Source: Axinella damicornis
Taxonomy: Eukaryota; Porifera; Demospongiae; Axinellida; Axinellidae
DNA length: 64,000 nucleotides
Direction of reading: 5' to 3'
NCBI GenBank assembly: GCA_963931865.1
Contig: OZ007505.1
Location: 12,848,868-12,912,867 of the forward strand
The first letter of the stretch is position 1. Each line of letters opens with the position of its first letter. The position numbers and the translations under genes are program-made. The notes under the pieces are model-generated. The model was not told where the DNA came from. It made no database searches and saw only the letters and a list, made by a program, of their open reading frames with translations. This document shows positions 22,661 through 33,139 of the stretch, in pieces.

Positions 22661-22835
22661 TTCCAGTGGCGAACTTTGAACTTTTCAAGCGCGGTTCGGG
22701 TTGGGGTCTGGGATCCAGACTAACGCAATCCCCCATCGTTGCGTGTCGCTCAGTTTAGCTGTATTGTAGATGTTTTATACCTAATTTTCGCTGCTGAGGT
22801 AGATTCTGCACTCAATTGACCACACCAAGACTAAC

Positions 22836-23177
22836 CCCTACCCCCCATGCATCCACCAACCCCACCCCCATGCACCTACCAACTTGCCCCACCTCCATGC
22901 ATCCACCAGCCCCACCCCCCAAGGCTCCCACCCACCCACCTGCCCCACCCCCCCCCCCCCCCCCCCCCTCCCCCAATGCTCCCACCCACCCACCAGCCCC
23001 ACCCCCCAATGCTCCCACCCACCAGCCCCACCCCCCAATGCTCCCACCCACCAGCCCCACCCCCCAATGCTCCCACCCACCCACCTGTCCCACCCCCCAG
23101 GCTCCCACCCCTTCAGGCTCCCACCCCCCCCCAGGCTCCCACCCCCCCTGGCTCCCACCCCACCCAAGTTGTGGGAG
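22836..23177 (-). repeat. C-rich minisatellite, second locus
   Basis: Units of CCCCAATGCTCCCACCCACC with C-run interruptions, matching the locus at 9086-9310. All frames on both strands are open as Pro- or Gly-rich repeats and carry no gene. Confidence 0.9.
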
Positions 23178-23281
23178 GTTCAGCTTGGGTAAAGTTAAGG
23201 TGAGGGCTCACCTCACCTTAACCACACCCGAGCTAAAACTTCGCCCGAATGACTTCGGCACAACTGGACTCGCTTTATATA
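23178..23281 (+). repeat. Dispersed repeat, full copy of the 9312 segment
   Basis: Matches 9312-9416 (GGGTAAAGTTAAGGTGAGGG, the GGTGAGGGCTCACCTCACC semi-palindrome, CGCTTTATATA). It continues into CGGCCGGCAACGCGCGCGCC. The TATA-like motif and GC-rich neighbour look promoter-like, but no transcript is evident. Confidence 0.75.
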
Positions 23282-23613
23282 CCCGCAGAAGCCGGCCGGC
23301 AACGCGCGCGCCGGGGCAGGTAAAGCTGTAATTTGATTGGTTGGCATCCGCGGTTTCGAATTTTGGCGCCAAACTGCCTTCTCTGTCGTTTTTCTTCTGT
23401 CTCTAATGGCGTTGGCCTCCTCCGGTGAGCCCTCTTGCATTGGCACTCCCTCTGTTGCTGCCCTTGTAGTTGACTCCAAATGCTTGTTCCGGATCCGGAA
23501 CCGCCGGCAAAATATGGTGTCCAGACTTCATGCCGCTTGGGAATAAGTTTGAAGCGTCTGGGAACGAGGCCGAAGTTATTGGAGACTGTTCTGTTTGTAG
23601 CCCATCTACTCGG

Positions 23614-23754
23614 AAGTCCGAGGTTGTTGCCGTGACAGTTGGATAGAGACCGTAGTTCCAAAGTCCGAGGTTGTTGCCGTGACAGTTGGATAGAGACCGT
23701 AGTTCCAAAGTCCGAGGTTGTTGCCGTGTCAGTTGGCTTGAGACTGTAGTTCTG
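23614..23754 (+). repeat. 47-bp tandem repeat, three copies
   Basis: The unit contains AAGTCCGAGGTTGTTGCCGT GACAGTTGG and GAGACCGTAGTTCC. The copies start at 23614, 23661 and 23708; the last is diverged. Minus-strand frames across it repeat the peptide TLELRSLSNCHGNN, which is a by-product. Confidence 0.9.
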
Positions 23755-24416
23755 TTTGCAGCCCATCTATTCGAAAGTAAGCTAAGTAAGGAGATGTAGA
23801 GAGAGAGAGAGTGGGGAGGAGAGAGAGAGGGAAAGGTAAAGAAGGAAGGCAGGGAGATGTCAACACTTGTATACTTATAAGGGAGTTCATGAAAATCCTG
23901 CCATGCAGTTATGCTAGCTAAATCATGAATGAATCTAGTCACCATTGTGAATGTGTTGTGTTGTCTACTGTGTCTTAATTGTAGGCATCTAAAAGTGTCA
24001 TTGGTGGTGGATTAACCTGATCCTGTGTTTCTGTGAGTGGCTACAAGGTGTCTGATGATCCCTGCACAGTAGAAGTAAAGAGCTAATTAGAGAGTGAGTG
24101 GTATGTGGGAGGAGAGGGGTATAGGTGCATGGATGAGGCTCCTACGTATTCAGTAGATAGCTCTTAAACTGAGGAAGATCATGGATGCGTGGTATGCTAT
24201 TAATGTCACGGTATGTGGACATGATTTGCCACAACAGGACTTTTAAGGGTGGGTAGCTATTAAGCAAGCAACTTTAGTGAATGAAAATACTATGTGTGCA
24301 TGCATGTGTGTACACATTAGGGGGGAATTGCATGGACTAATTTTGGATAGTGTGTTCTGTTGACTTCACTCTGTTTCCTGTTCAAATTTATCTCCCTCCC
24401 GTTCTTCTCACCGCAG

Positions 24417-24501
24417 AAGACACTGCATCACCGGAGATGAGGATGGGGTGGAGCATGAACTGAGGGAGGAGATCGACATGGGCTTGAGTTCTGTCTGCCA
24501 G
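24417..24501 (+). CDS. Splice-flanked exon, unknown protein
   Basis: The exon lies between CTTCTCACCGCAG| and TGCCAG|GTAAGG. After one nucleotide completing a split codon it reads RHCITGDEDGVEHELREEID then MGLSSVCQ. The entry phase fits the exit of the exon at 13864-14006 and its exit (phase 0) fits the exon at 25067. I do not recognise the sequence. If the three exons are one gene, its introns here are about 10 kb and 0.6 kb. Confidence 0.5.
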
Positions 24502-25066
24502 GTAAGGGGGAAGGGAGGAGATGGAGAGGGGAAGGGAGGAGAAGGAGAGGGAAAGCGGATGTGGATTTGATGGTTGTTGCAGCAGTACAAATCAGAGTGC
24601 ATGCTTGACTCTAGAGACCCTCCTCTGTGAGTGCACGAGGTCCCGGCTTCTGCCTCTGGATTATGACTTGTGCATGCATTGCCAGAAGTGTTTAGGTTGG
24701 AGGTAGTGTGTAGTAGGTGAGAGTGCAAAGTGAATAATTGTGGGTGTGGTTTGTGCCTGCACAACACACCACATAGCACAATGATGATGAAGTCTTTGCC
24801 TCGTCACGATTGTGCTCGTGAAAGGAAGCGGAGAGAGTCACTGTAGGGAGGGATCTGGGGCCGGATCTGCATGGTGATTCAATTGACCCATTGACGCCAT
24901 ATGCAATCTTGAGACTTTCAGCTTCATCATGTGACTTCCGGCAATGAAGGGTGCAAACAGCAATGGCGTGTCTTTGCTTAGCCGTGAATAGCCGTTGGTT
25001 GGAGCCGGGTGGGCCATTTCTCAGGTTCAAATTGGGCCTAGAAAACAGTGCTCTTACCTTGTATAG

Positions 25067-25195
25067 CCTCGAATTCCAGTGATCAAGGCTGCTAGAGCGG
25101 CCGGGTTACCATTGCCCGAGCATCTTGATCACATACGAGTGGGTTCAGTTAGAGTCACCAATGTTGAAAGCATGGCTGTGTGCAGTTCAGTGTGA
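25067..25195 (+). CDS. Probable last exon, unknown protein
   Basis: Begins after TTACCTTGTATAG| in phase 0 and reads PRIPVIKAARAAGLPLPEHL, then DHIRVGSVRVTNVESM, and ends at a TGA at 25193-25195. The composition is protein-like and the other frames are shorter. It joins in phase to 24417-24501. No polyadenylation signal is close. Not recognised. Confidence 0.42.
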   Translation, partial: PRIPVIKAARAAGLPLPEHLDHIRVGSVRVTNVESMAVCSSV

Positions 25196-26890
25196 AGTTT
25201 TGAGCAAGAAAACTGAGTCTCTGGGGTATGTTTTGCAAGCTATGAAACTGACCTCCAATGTCTATGGTAAAAATTTAATGTTTCCCAAGTCTGAACTGCA
25301 TCAGGTGTCCAATGATGCACGTATTTCGGCTGTTTGGGTCTTCTTCTTACTATAGGAACTCTACAAAATGTGCATGCAGTGCAGTGAGCCAGAACGCGTT
25401 GTTATGTGGTCTTGCATTGGGCTAATGGACATGGTGGTATCGCCGCATGCTGCATGATGAAGTGTGTTTGAGGGTTGGAGAAGTGTGTGGGAGGAGAGGA
25501 CGCGTGTGTAGGAGAGTGGTTAGGAAGAGATTCCCTAGAACGACGCTCAGATGCTCTTTGCCTATCCTCCTCACGGGTCAACAAGAGAAGCGTGTCGCTC
25601 TGCTGCTGGTGCGCAAATCGTCTTCTGTCTGTGACATCCTGTTGTCTGTCATCTCACTGTTGAACAGTTAATCGCTACATAGGTTTCCATGGCACCAAGG
25701 AATTTTCAAATGTGATGTCATATATCAATGTCACGAGGAAAGAGCACAACTACCGCGTCTGCACCGCCGTACAACAACATTGGTGATAGCAAGATATGGT
25801 TCGTGCTGTTTGCTTGTGACTGTAAATGACATCTAGCTCGCAAATCTGTTCTTGCTTTGTTTCAATCAGTACAGATCATGTGACCAATATGGCAATTTTA
25901 TTGGTGCCGCCAACATTCTGGCGACATCAACAAAAACTTGTCTATAGTGACCAGATGTTCTCTCCCCCCGCGTGCTGTGAACGTCTGGCCCTTGAGACTA
26001 GGGTTTCTTGTAGTAGTAAAATGTGTGGCGATTCAGATGATGCTGTACGCTTCGTACTGGGAATTCACAAGCAGTGTGCACTAGCACGTACAGTGCTAAT
26101 ATTGATTTGGCTGATGTTTGGGACCTGCAATTTAGCACAAAGTCAATTGATATGACGCATATGACCAGACTTTCCTTCACTGTGAGGGTCTGGCTATCCT
26201 GTCCAGTTTTGACTTTCAAGTGCATGAAAGTTGATAATAGGAGTACCAATATGCTGTCAGGTAGCAGGTCATGTGTTCACTGGAGTCTCATTAATTCATG
26301 GGCCCTAAAAGTTAAATTGTGAGTACTAAAGGCTAATCTGCTACAAGCCTCACTCTTGGCTGGACTCTCATTCCCAGGCTGTAGCCGTAAAAGAAAAAGC
26401 CTGGCAACTTCGGCAAGGGTAAACTGTATCCGGACACAATGTCACGGGAATTGCACTACCTAATTGAAGCAGATTAGTTTACATGTTTACTAGCTTAGAA
26501 ATTTCCAGCTGTTGAGAACGTGGCTTTCCTGCTCATGGAAGCAACTGTTTGCTGCTGGTCAAGCAGATGTTGTAAAAAAACATTGTGCAGAGCACCTGCA
26601 GTATAGCATGATTGAACAATCAACTAAGTTTCAATGGAATGGGCATGACTCCATTAGTTAATTCCGTCCTTACAGTGCCCTAGCAGACCCCATGCCGGTT
26701 GGGAATTAGTTTGAAAAGGCTTGGCGTCTGGGAACGAGGCCTAGGTTGTTGCTGTGACACCATTCTGTCCTTCTGGCAGAAGATACATAAGTGAAGCCTG
26801 AGAGAGAATGGGGAGGAGAGATAGCCATCTACTATGAATCTAGTCAGAGAAAGCAAAAGTCGTAATGAACCTGATCCTGGGCCTCTCCAG
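25196..26890. other. No supported gene
   Basis: Several 60-110 codon frames (25125-25355, 25826-26155, 26074-26322) lack splice context and overlap each other. Near 26700-26760 there is a segment related to 23540-23600 (TCTGGGAACGAGGCC...GGTTGTTGC). Confidence 0.3.
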
Positions 26891-26943
26891 ACCTCCAAGA
26901 AGATGAGGACCCGCTTGCTAACTCATCAACGAGTGACATGTAG
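26891..26943 (+). CDS. Possible short last exon
   Basis: After a good acceptor (GGGCCTCTCCAG|) two nucleotides complete a codon and the frame reads LQEDEDPLANSSTSDM to a TAG. Such acidic Ser tails are common at C termini, but the stretch is too short to be sure. Confidence 0.22.
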
Positions 26944-27099
26944 GTGGCAACCCCCCTGATAGTTGGGAAATAGAAGGTACGTATGTGGCTATAGAATTTA
27001 ACTTTTCCCCCACCCCTGGGTAATTTAAGAGCTCCTTGTTTACATCTTGAACAACACCGCTACAGCAGACATTAACACACATGTCCTATCCTGGCATGT

Positions 27100-27720
27100 A
27101 AAGTACCAACCCCCTCGGCCTGACTGCCAATGTAACTCTGATGGTCTGGGATACCCCGACAAAGAAGTAGTCCCTGGACAATCCCAGGACTGCCATTGTA
27201 ACTCTGGGATAGTTACACACAGAACAAGACACTACACACAAGGAGGTTACATGCAAAACCCACATTGGCATCTGACTTACACAGCTTTCATTGATCGGTG
27301 CAAATTGCTGCATATAGCAACAAACTAAGCTTGCTCAGCAGTTTGTACCCCCTCGGCCTAGAGTGGGTTGTCCAATGGTGCCATGTTTAGTCCCTACCAT
27401 CATTCCTCAGTCCTAAGTAACCTTGGCAATCCCTTACCCGCCGGGGATTGTCCTAGGATTGGCATCTAACTCTTGCACCATACTGGACTACCTGGGACCT
27501 GGGAACTCCGGCAGTCTGAGATACCCCTGACAGAAGGGTCCAGGGGGTTGGATAGTCCCTGGATAATCCGGTGTTCTGGGATACTCTGATTATCCAGGGA
27601 CTATCAAACCCCCTGGACCCCTCTGTCAGGGTATCTCAGACTGCCGGAGTTATACTGGCAGTCCTGGGATTATCCAGGGACTACCTAACCTCCTGGGAAC
27701 TAATGTCAGGGTAATGATCA
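27100..27720. repeat. Foldback region of CCAGGGACT units
   Basis: A near-perfect inverted repeat occupies 27504-27651 (CTCCGGCAGTCTGAGATACC, CCAGGGGGTTGGATAGTCCC and complements, arms about 62 bp). Related fragments (TCCCAGGACTGCCATTGTAA CTCTGGGAT) recur at 27130-27210 and 27655-27700. It is likely a cluster of foldback elements. Confidence 0.75.
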
Positions 27721-28113
27721 AATCTGTGTTCTGCTCACTCGTTCCTCAAGATCCTCCCAGCTACGAGGTGAATGTGATCGCCTGTGTCTCAGGTTAACCA
27801 CACTCATGTGGTAAGCTCAGTTTTAATCTCTGGATCACTGTAGAACACGCAACAAGACTTTGATGTTATGCATGTGTGTTTGGGAGGAGTGCGTGTTCAC
27901 TGCAAAGTTCAAACACTATGTCCTTTGCTGTGGAAGCTCTCAGAAGGCTCTACCATGTAAACACTTTCCGCGCATGTGTTCATCAGATATAGTTAGGGAG
28001 CATACCCTATTTCAAACAGCTGTATTTTAAGTATGTCCACTGTGCAGTGTAGTCCCAGGCCACACCCACCCCACCTCCAGTCATTGTGTTGCTTGCAGTG
28101 TGTGTGTCTATCG
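27721..28113. other. No supported gene
   Basis: Unique-looking sequence without splice-flanked coding or repeat. Confidence 0.3.
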
Positions 28114-28211
28114 GACTAGACATCGCTGCAGGAAGTTGTGGGCGGAGGACATCTGCTTGACCCTCTCTCTGTTCTGGTCACTCCACCCACAGCTTCCTGC
28201 ACAGCTAGTCT
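28114..28211. mobile_element. Short inverted-repeat element
   Basis: GACTAGACATCGCTGCAGGA AGTTGTGGGCGGAG and its approximate complement (CTCCACCCACAGCTTCCTGC ACAGCTAGTC) define about 98 bp. No duplication is obvious at the flanks. Confidence 0.55.
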
Positions 28212-28498
28212 GTACTGCAAGTTTGAAATTGACACAATATCGTTGAGTAACTACCCAGCTGTGTATTCCTTTCCTCCAAGGCAGTTACAAGCCAGTGTTT
28301 AAAGAGCATGGTAACCCAGCTTCAAAGCTTTTTGATATATGGTATTCCTCTGCAAGAAATACGAAAGATTACCAGATTTCCCAAACTATAGGCTAACAAC
28401 TTCCCAAGCTATAGGCTAACGACTGTTCAAGGACTTCTGAGATGTACTATACATACACAATAGACGAGAGGGCCATTGTGGTATAGGACTGGAGTTTT

Positions 28499-28605
28499 AC
28501 ATGTCACTTCCCCACTTGAATTCCCTCCTTCCCTCGATCCCTCCCCCTCCTTCCTCCCCACTTTCCCTCCACTTCCCTCCCTCCTCTTTCCCTCCTCCCT
28601 AGTGG
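28499..28605 (+). repeat. Pyrimidine tract
   Basis: CCCTCCTTCCCTC-type tract of about 100 bp on the plus strand; the Gly/Arg/Glu-rich minus-strand frames are by-products. Confidence 0.85.
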
Positions 28606-28936
28606 TTTGTGGTGGTGTTTGTACCCAAGAAGGCCCAGCACTGTGTGACATAGTTCCATGTACGTAACCATCATGATGCACATTTTGTCTTTTTCCTTTA
28701 TACCCGTCCACGTCTTACCCCAATATGCACACCTATTCCACCCCTCCACAGCTCCACACCACATCGCCGCACCACCCCTCGACCCACAGGAGTATAGCTT
28801 CGTTGTTGGAATGAAGGTACCCATAGGATTCTCAATCACCGAATATCACTTCCTTTTGCATGATGTCATATTGTTGGACATCAATGTGAGCAGTTTGGAT
28901 ATTGTGCTTCATTGGCCACTGATAAACCAATTTCCC
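28606..28936. other. Unassigned sequence with an open plus-strand frame
   Basis: The frame from 28658 includes LDPQEYSFVVGMKVPIGFSI but has no defined splice sites. Not called. Confidence 0.25.
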
Positions 28937-29088
28937 ATCTTCCCTCCCCTCCCTCTCCTCCCTCCTCTCCCTCCCTCCCTCCCCACCCTCCTCTCCCTCC
29001 CTCCTCCCTCCCTCCCTCCCTCCCTCCCTCCCTCCCTCCCTCCCTCCCCTCCCTCCTCTCCCTCCCTTCCCTCCCCTTCGCCCATCTT
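28937..29088 (+). repeat. (CCCT)n pyrimidine tract
   Basis: About 150 bp of CCCTCCCT repeats, strand-asymmetric. Open frames in both directions are artefacts. Confidence 0.92.
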
Positions 29089-29160
29089 AAATTCAATAAC
29101 TGGAATCTGAACTTAATCCCCAACCGCTTACTATGGTGATAGAACAGCTGTGAACTAGTG

Positions 29161-30245
29161 TAATCACTCGTAATTGGGCGCAGCTCACTTATAGGAGCCA
29201 AGAGCATATTCTCTGTTAGGTACAACTTTGACTCTTGTCTCAGGCTTTTGAATTATAACCACTGCATTGGATCGAAAATGGCAGAATTTCTTGAAGAAAG
29301 CTTCAGTACATAATTAAAGTCGCACTGAAGTCTTCCAGAAACCCTGCCATTTTCCATCCTATGCAGTGCTTCATTAGTCTCGTGCCCAGACCCCACCCCC
29401 CGGGGGAGAGGGTCTGGTTACACAAGCCCGAATTCTTGAGCTTAGCAGAAGTGCCGAAGCCTTGTAATTGTAGGTGCAAAAATGTTAAATGAAACATGAA
29501 TCTCATCATCACGCACAGTACGGCCAAATTATGGCTGAAAGTCGTACATGTATTCGCTGCAGCATCTGTGAGACAAAATATTACTTGTAGCAGTGAAACA
29601 GCGCAGAAAGCTCAACCCGGGCAAACTTACAAACGAAGCCTTTACGGAGATTCGTTGGCGAGTTCATGGATCCTTCTTTCAAGAGAAGACTGCCCGATGC
29701 CGAGTACTATGTGTGCCAGAAAGACTTACAGATCGTAGGTATCCAACAGTTGACGGTAAGGCAGCGTAGCACAGATACTTTCCACTCCTGGTAGGAAGAC
29801 AGGAGGAACATCACTTCCAACAAAATAAAATTGCTCGCAGAATGTGCATTTGTTCCTCCGTGGGTTCATCGTAGCCTAATGCCTGTACTCCAAACAACAC
29901 CGCTGCTTTTACCACTTCAACAGGGAACCTTTCGCGAAGACGCTTGACACACACCGTTTAGCTGAGACTCCATTATTGCTGATGACTACATTCCTCCGCT
30001 ACCAAATTATTCTAATAAACGCCGCTTTGCAATTTCATTGGCCGCTTTCAAATTCTGAAGCGAGCCCAAGGATTTGGACTTGTGTAACCAGACCCTCTTT
30101 GTCGCACGTACGAGGAGGGTCTGGGCACAAGACTAGTGCTTCATAATGAAGCTCACTTCCTATTCAAGGAATGTCATTTGGAACTAAGGTTATAGGCGCA
30201 CAGTTCCTTCCCCTGGAGATATAGGTGCATGTGCCTATCAACGAG
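29161..30245. mobile_element. CGTTATTAGG-family MITE split by another element
   Basis: The outer parts (29161-29374 and 30136-30245) match the MITE at 12863-13110: GCGCAGCTCACTTATAGG on the left, CACTTCCTATTCAAGGAATG and GTGCCTATCAACGAGCGACT on the right. The interruption is the element at 29375-30135. The intact relative at 12863 serves as the uninterrupted reference. Confidence 0.7.
29375..30135. mobile_element. TAGTCTCG-family element, 761 bp, 9-bp duplication
   Basis: The ends TAGTCTCGTGCCCAGACCC and inverted TAGTCTTGTGCCCAGACCC extend, with a gap, to GAGGGTCTGGTTACACAAG on both sides. GTGCTTCAT flanks it at 29366-29374 and 30136-30144. The interior has no transposase frame that I can recognise. 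The 9-bp duplication suggests Mutator-like mobilisation, but the family is assigned only by duplication length. Confidence 0.85.
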
Positions 30246-30317
30246 CGACTATGGTAGTATACAGGAGCATACCAAGAGTTCATTATTTCCTCAAACTCCT
30301 TCTCTCCACCCTACCAG

Positions 30318-30526
30318 GGCATGCAAGTTGGGATCTCCTTCACTCAGCGGCCATTGTCCGACAGTCCTCCCTGGAGGAGTCACTACTCTCTCTGGGTGCA
30401 GTTTGACGAGGCCTATGATGAGCTGTGTGCGTGGCTCACCAACGCTCTCCGACAGCTAGGGGATATGGAGCCCATCACTGGTGACCAAGACACTGCAACA
30501 GTTGCTGAACAACTCTCCAACGCAAG
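30318..30526 (+). CDS. Spectrin-repeat-like exon
   Basis: The 209-nt exon lies between CACCCTACCAG| and GCAAG|GTAAGA. After MQVGISFTQRPLSDSPPWRS it reads LWVQFDEAYDELCAWLTNAL RQLGDMEPITGDQDTATVAE QLSNAR. The pattern of aromatic-x(6)-L-x-x-WL-x(6)-L with a following Pro/Asp loop is that of helix A of a spectrin repeat, as in spectrin, plakin or nesprin-type cytoskeletal linkers. It exits in phase 2 and can join 31549-31624 without a frame change. The wider protein is not identifiable from two exons. Confidence 0.6.
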
Positions 30527-30825
30527 GTAAGACATTGGCATGTTTACTCTTGTTTAGGTTGAGGTGTCTGTTTTCCGTCTCTTTGAGTGTTTCTATTGTA
30601 TTTCACTACAGTAGTCTCAATTCTAGTCTCCTATAAACTAAACCCTAACATCTTGCTTAGTGTTGAATGCCTGACCTTGAGGTCCCCTCCCCTCCTTCCA
30701 TCCTACTGCATCAGTCACTTTAGTGCCTTGTTCGTAGGCCACCTTCCCTACTCCTTGTGACCTTGGAACGAGGCTACTATAGTTAATTGCTGAGTGCATT
30801 AGCGTGAGGCTCTGAATGGGGAATC

Positions 30826-30870
30826 TATATACGTATGTACGTACGTACGTACGTACGTGGTACGTACCGG
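30826..30870. repeat. (GTAC)n palindromic microsatellite
   Basis: TACGTATGTACGTACGTACG continues as GTAC repeats; self-complementary on both strands. Confidence 0.9.
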
Positions 30871-30959
30871 CACGCTCAGGAATGTTGCGGGTTTCCCGCC
30901 GGCCAATTGAGTTTTATTTGCTGCGAGGGCTCAACGTTGCGAGAACTACAACCAGATCA

Positions 30960-31198
30960 GTGGACGAGCGCACGGTGCTCCAGGGCTTGCAGAGCAGGAG
31001 CAGCTACATAATTATGGAGTCAAACAGTCGACATCTGTTTATACCGCAACTCCACAATAATCTCGCATAGCCAGAGGCTAGGGTACAAGCGAGCGGGCCC
31101 TTCAGTGCTTGCAGAGCTAGAGCAGCTACATGTGGAGTCGAACAGTGAGTGTAATCGACATGTTTATATCCGCTCCACACTCGCAAAATCACACATAG
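30960..31198 (+). repeat. Diverged tandem duplication of about 110 bp
   Basis: GCTTGCAGAGCAGGAGCAGC TACAT...GGAGTCAAACAG...TCGACATCTGTTTATACCGC at 30975-31075 recurs diverged at 31105-31195. Each copy ends in a CTCGC(A)AA...CATAGC motif. Confidence 0.7.
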
Positions 31199-31548
31199 CT
31201 AGAGATCTATCATACTAGTAAGCACGTGGCCAGGCTGCGCATGCGGCCGCGGCTTGCGCGTGAGGCAATTATGCGGACACGTATTCCTAGTATCAGTCAT
31301 ACTGGAGACCACAGTCTGACCAGCATCTAGACTGGAAGTACAAGCTCTTCAATTGGTAGTTGTTATCCATAGCACTTCCTGGCCTGATGATATGAGCCTT
31401 GAACCCAGGTCCCTCCCACTTCCTGCTGTTGCCGTTTATGTTAAGTGTTTTCCCTAAAGCGAGGCACTGGCCTCAACCTTCCTGGAGCTCCATGGTCTAT
31501 AGGACATGCTGGGGGGTCTCGGAGAGTGAGTTGAAAGGCCGACATGAG

Positions 31549-31624
31549 GAGGATGACCGAGACCGAGGCGACACCTATCAGAGGGAACCTCGAGGCAATT
31601 GAACAACAGCTTGCAGAACACGAG
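31549..31624 (+). CDS. Spectrin-repeat-like exon, continuation
   Basis: One nucleotide completes the split codon from 30526, then the frame reads RMTETEATPIRGNLEAIEQQ LAEHE to a donor (GAG|GTATGT). The NLEAIEQQLAEHE motif fits the L-x(2)-I/V-x(2)-Q/L-L-x(2)-H pattern of spectrin-repeat helices. The acceptor chosen (CATGAG|G) has a weak pyrimidine tract; alternatives upstream meet a stop. The phase agreement supports linkage with 30318-30526. Confidence 0.5.
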
Positions 31625-31900
31625 GTATGTTTGTATGCCACAAACTGTTGTCAGTTGCTGTACAATAGGCCAGTTGCACACAAGTGAAAGTATCCATGGA
31701 ATGTGTGATGTCACATCCGGTTGCTCATTTGCAGTTAATTGAAATAGGCAGGTGGGCGGTTGAAATGTGTGCATGACTAAAATATACCAATTAAAATGAC
31801 CCCGGTGATAAATGGGAGACCTGGCCGGTGTGCGAAGAGTGAGAATTGGTTGAGAACAAAGTGGTCTTGCTACGCCCACAGCTCATGATGCTCTGTTTCT

Positions 31901-32644
31901 GCATAGCTACTAGGTGAGTGCATCACATTGTGGGGAGAGTGTGAGCGAGTGCAAAGCAGAAAATGGAGTAATTGCATTGGCGGATTTAGGGGGTGCAAAT
32001 GCACCCCCGTTTGGCGGCACATAAATGTTTATGCAGCAGTGGCATGCAGCAACAACAACCAGGTCTAGGCTGAGGCACAGTTACACACTCACGTATGCAG
32101 TTCCTTACTGATCTTCAGACGTTTGACTAGGCCTAGAGTTGCTTCGGTTCTGACTTCCAGCTAGTTTAATAAACTTGGCAACTCACTTAGCTAGCTACCG
32201 TACCGTCTATGTACGTAGGCCAGATGCAGAGTACGTAGGGGCTAGGTACGCTATACGGTATACGGTACGGTGATACGGTAGGTACGGTAGGTAAACATTT
32301 AAACATTTTTTTGTACACTTAAATGGAAAGGAATTAATCCACGTCGAGAGCTAGAGCAAGAGCGCATTGCGAGAGTCATGCAGATGGTCAAGGATTGCAC
32401 GGAAACCAGAGAGCAGTGGCAGTGCAGTGCAAATCACGAAGGTGCTACAACAGCCCATCCAGGCAACTGAAAAATGACCGTGAAAATTTTTTTCCGCGCT
32501 TCGTGCCTCTGTTCACTACATTCACCACTGAACCCCCCTTTCCAAATTTCTAGATCCGCCACTGAATTGCATAGCTACTAGGTGAGTGCATCACATTGTG
32601 GGGAGAGTGTGAGCGAGTGCAAAGCAGAAAATGGAGTAATTGCA
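31901..32644 (+). repeat. 76-bp tandem duplication split by an element
   Basis: 31901-31976 and 32569-32644 are identical over 76 bp (GCATAGCTACTAGGTGAGTG ... GAGTAATTGCA). They would be adjacent copies if the element at 31975-32564 were absent, so the element inserted at the junction of a tandem duplication. Confidence 0.85.
31975..32564. mobile_element. hAT-like element with 5-bp duplication, copy 2
   Basis: The ends are CATTGGCGGATTTAGGG and inverted CAGTGGCGGATCTAG, flanked by AATTG at 31970-31974 and 32565-32569 (AATTGCAT can be read as 8 bp because of the neighbouring tandem copy). The interior segment at 32410-32520 (AGTGCAAATCACGAAGGTGC, GCCCATCCAGG, TTCCGCGCTTCGTGCC) matches 7610-7870 and 39270-39450. 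No intact transposase. Confidence 0.75.
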
Positions 32645-32868
32645 CGATCATAACTGAGGCGACAGAAATCATAATAATCAGACACGTACACCAAAAGCAA
32701 ACATGCATGCTGCACATATTATGGTCCACCACACCATTCACTGAATCAGGCTAGCTGAAGCAGTCTAGCAAATGGCAGGTAACACACGACCTATATATGA
32801 ATGCTGCACAATGGTCCGGAACACCTTGTGTTCTGCAGGACATGTACAGGTCTGAAGTCGGTGAATAG

Positions 32869-33054
32869 GTACATGTAGTTCCACCAGCGGTCTTTGCTAT
32901 TGCCACAGGCGAGGAGGTAGCTGGCTCTGTTATCCATCCCATGCAGAGAAAGGCTGACTCCGTGCTTGAACAGTCTCAGACGTCTGGGTCTGATTTTCTA
33001 GGCCAAATGTATGCTGCAAGTGAATACCTGAGTCAATATTGTCCACATACCATG
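32869..33054 (+). CDS. Possible exon, unknown protein
   Basis: 62 codons in phase 0 between GTGAATAG| and CCATG|GTAAGG: VHVVPPAVFAIATGEEVAGS, then MQRKADSVLEQSQTSGSDFL and YAASEYLSQYCPHTM. The frame also continues to a stop at 33139-33141, where the stop overlaps an AATAAA-like string, so it could instead be a terminal exon. Not recognised. Confidence 0.35.
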
Positions 33055-33139
33055 GTAAGGGCACCTACTGCCCGTGAGGACACTGACTTTCACTTTGTGA
33101 TGGCAAACTTCTACTCAAAAGATGTGCCTGCTGATAAAT

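Noticed and set aside
22812..23331. Pro-rich and Gly-rich frames of 90-170 codons
   Set aside because: Minisatellite artefacts; they extend by chance into the adjacent dispersed repeat.
23275..23945. Minus-strand frames of 163-180 codons
   Set aside because: They run through a 47-bp tandem repeat and GA-rich sequence in two frames, without splice context or conserved motif.
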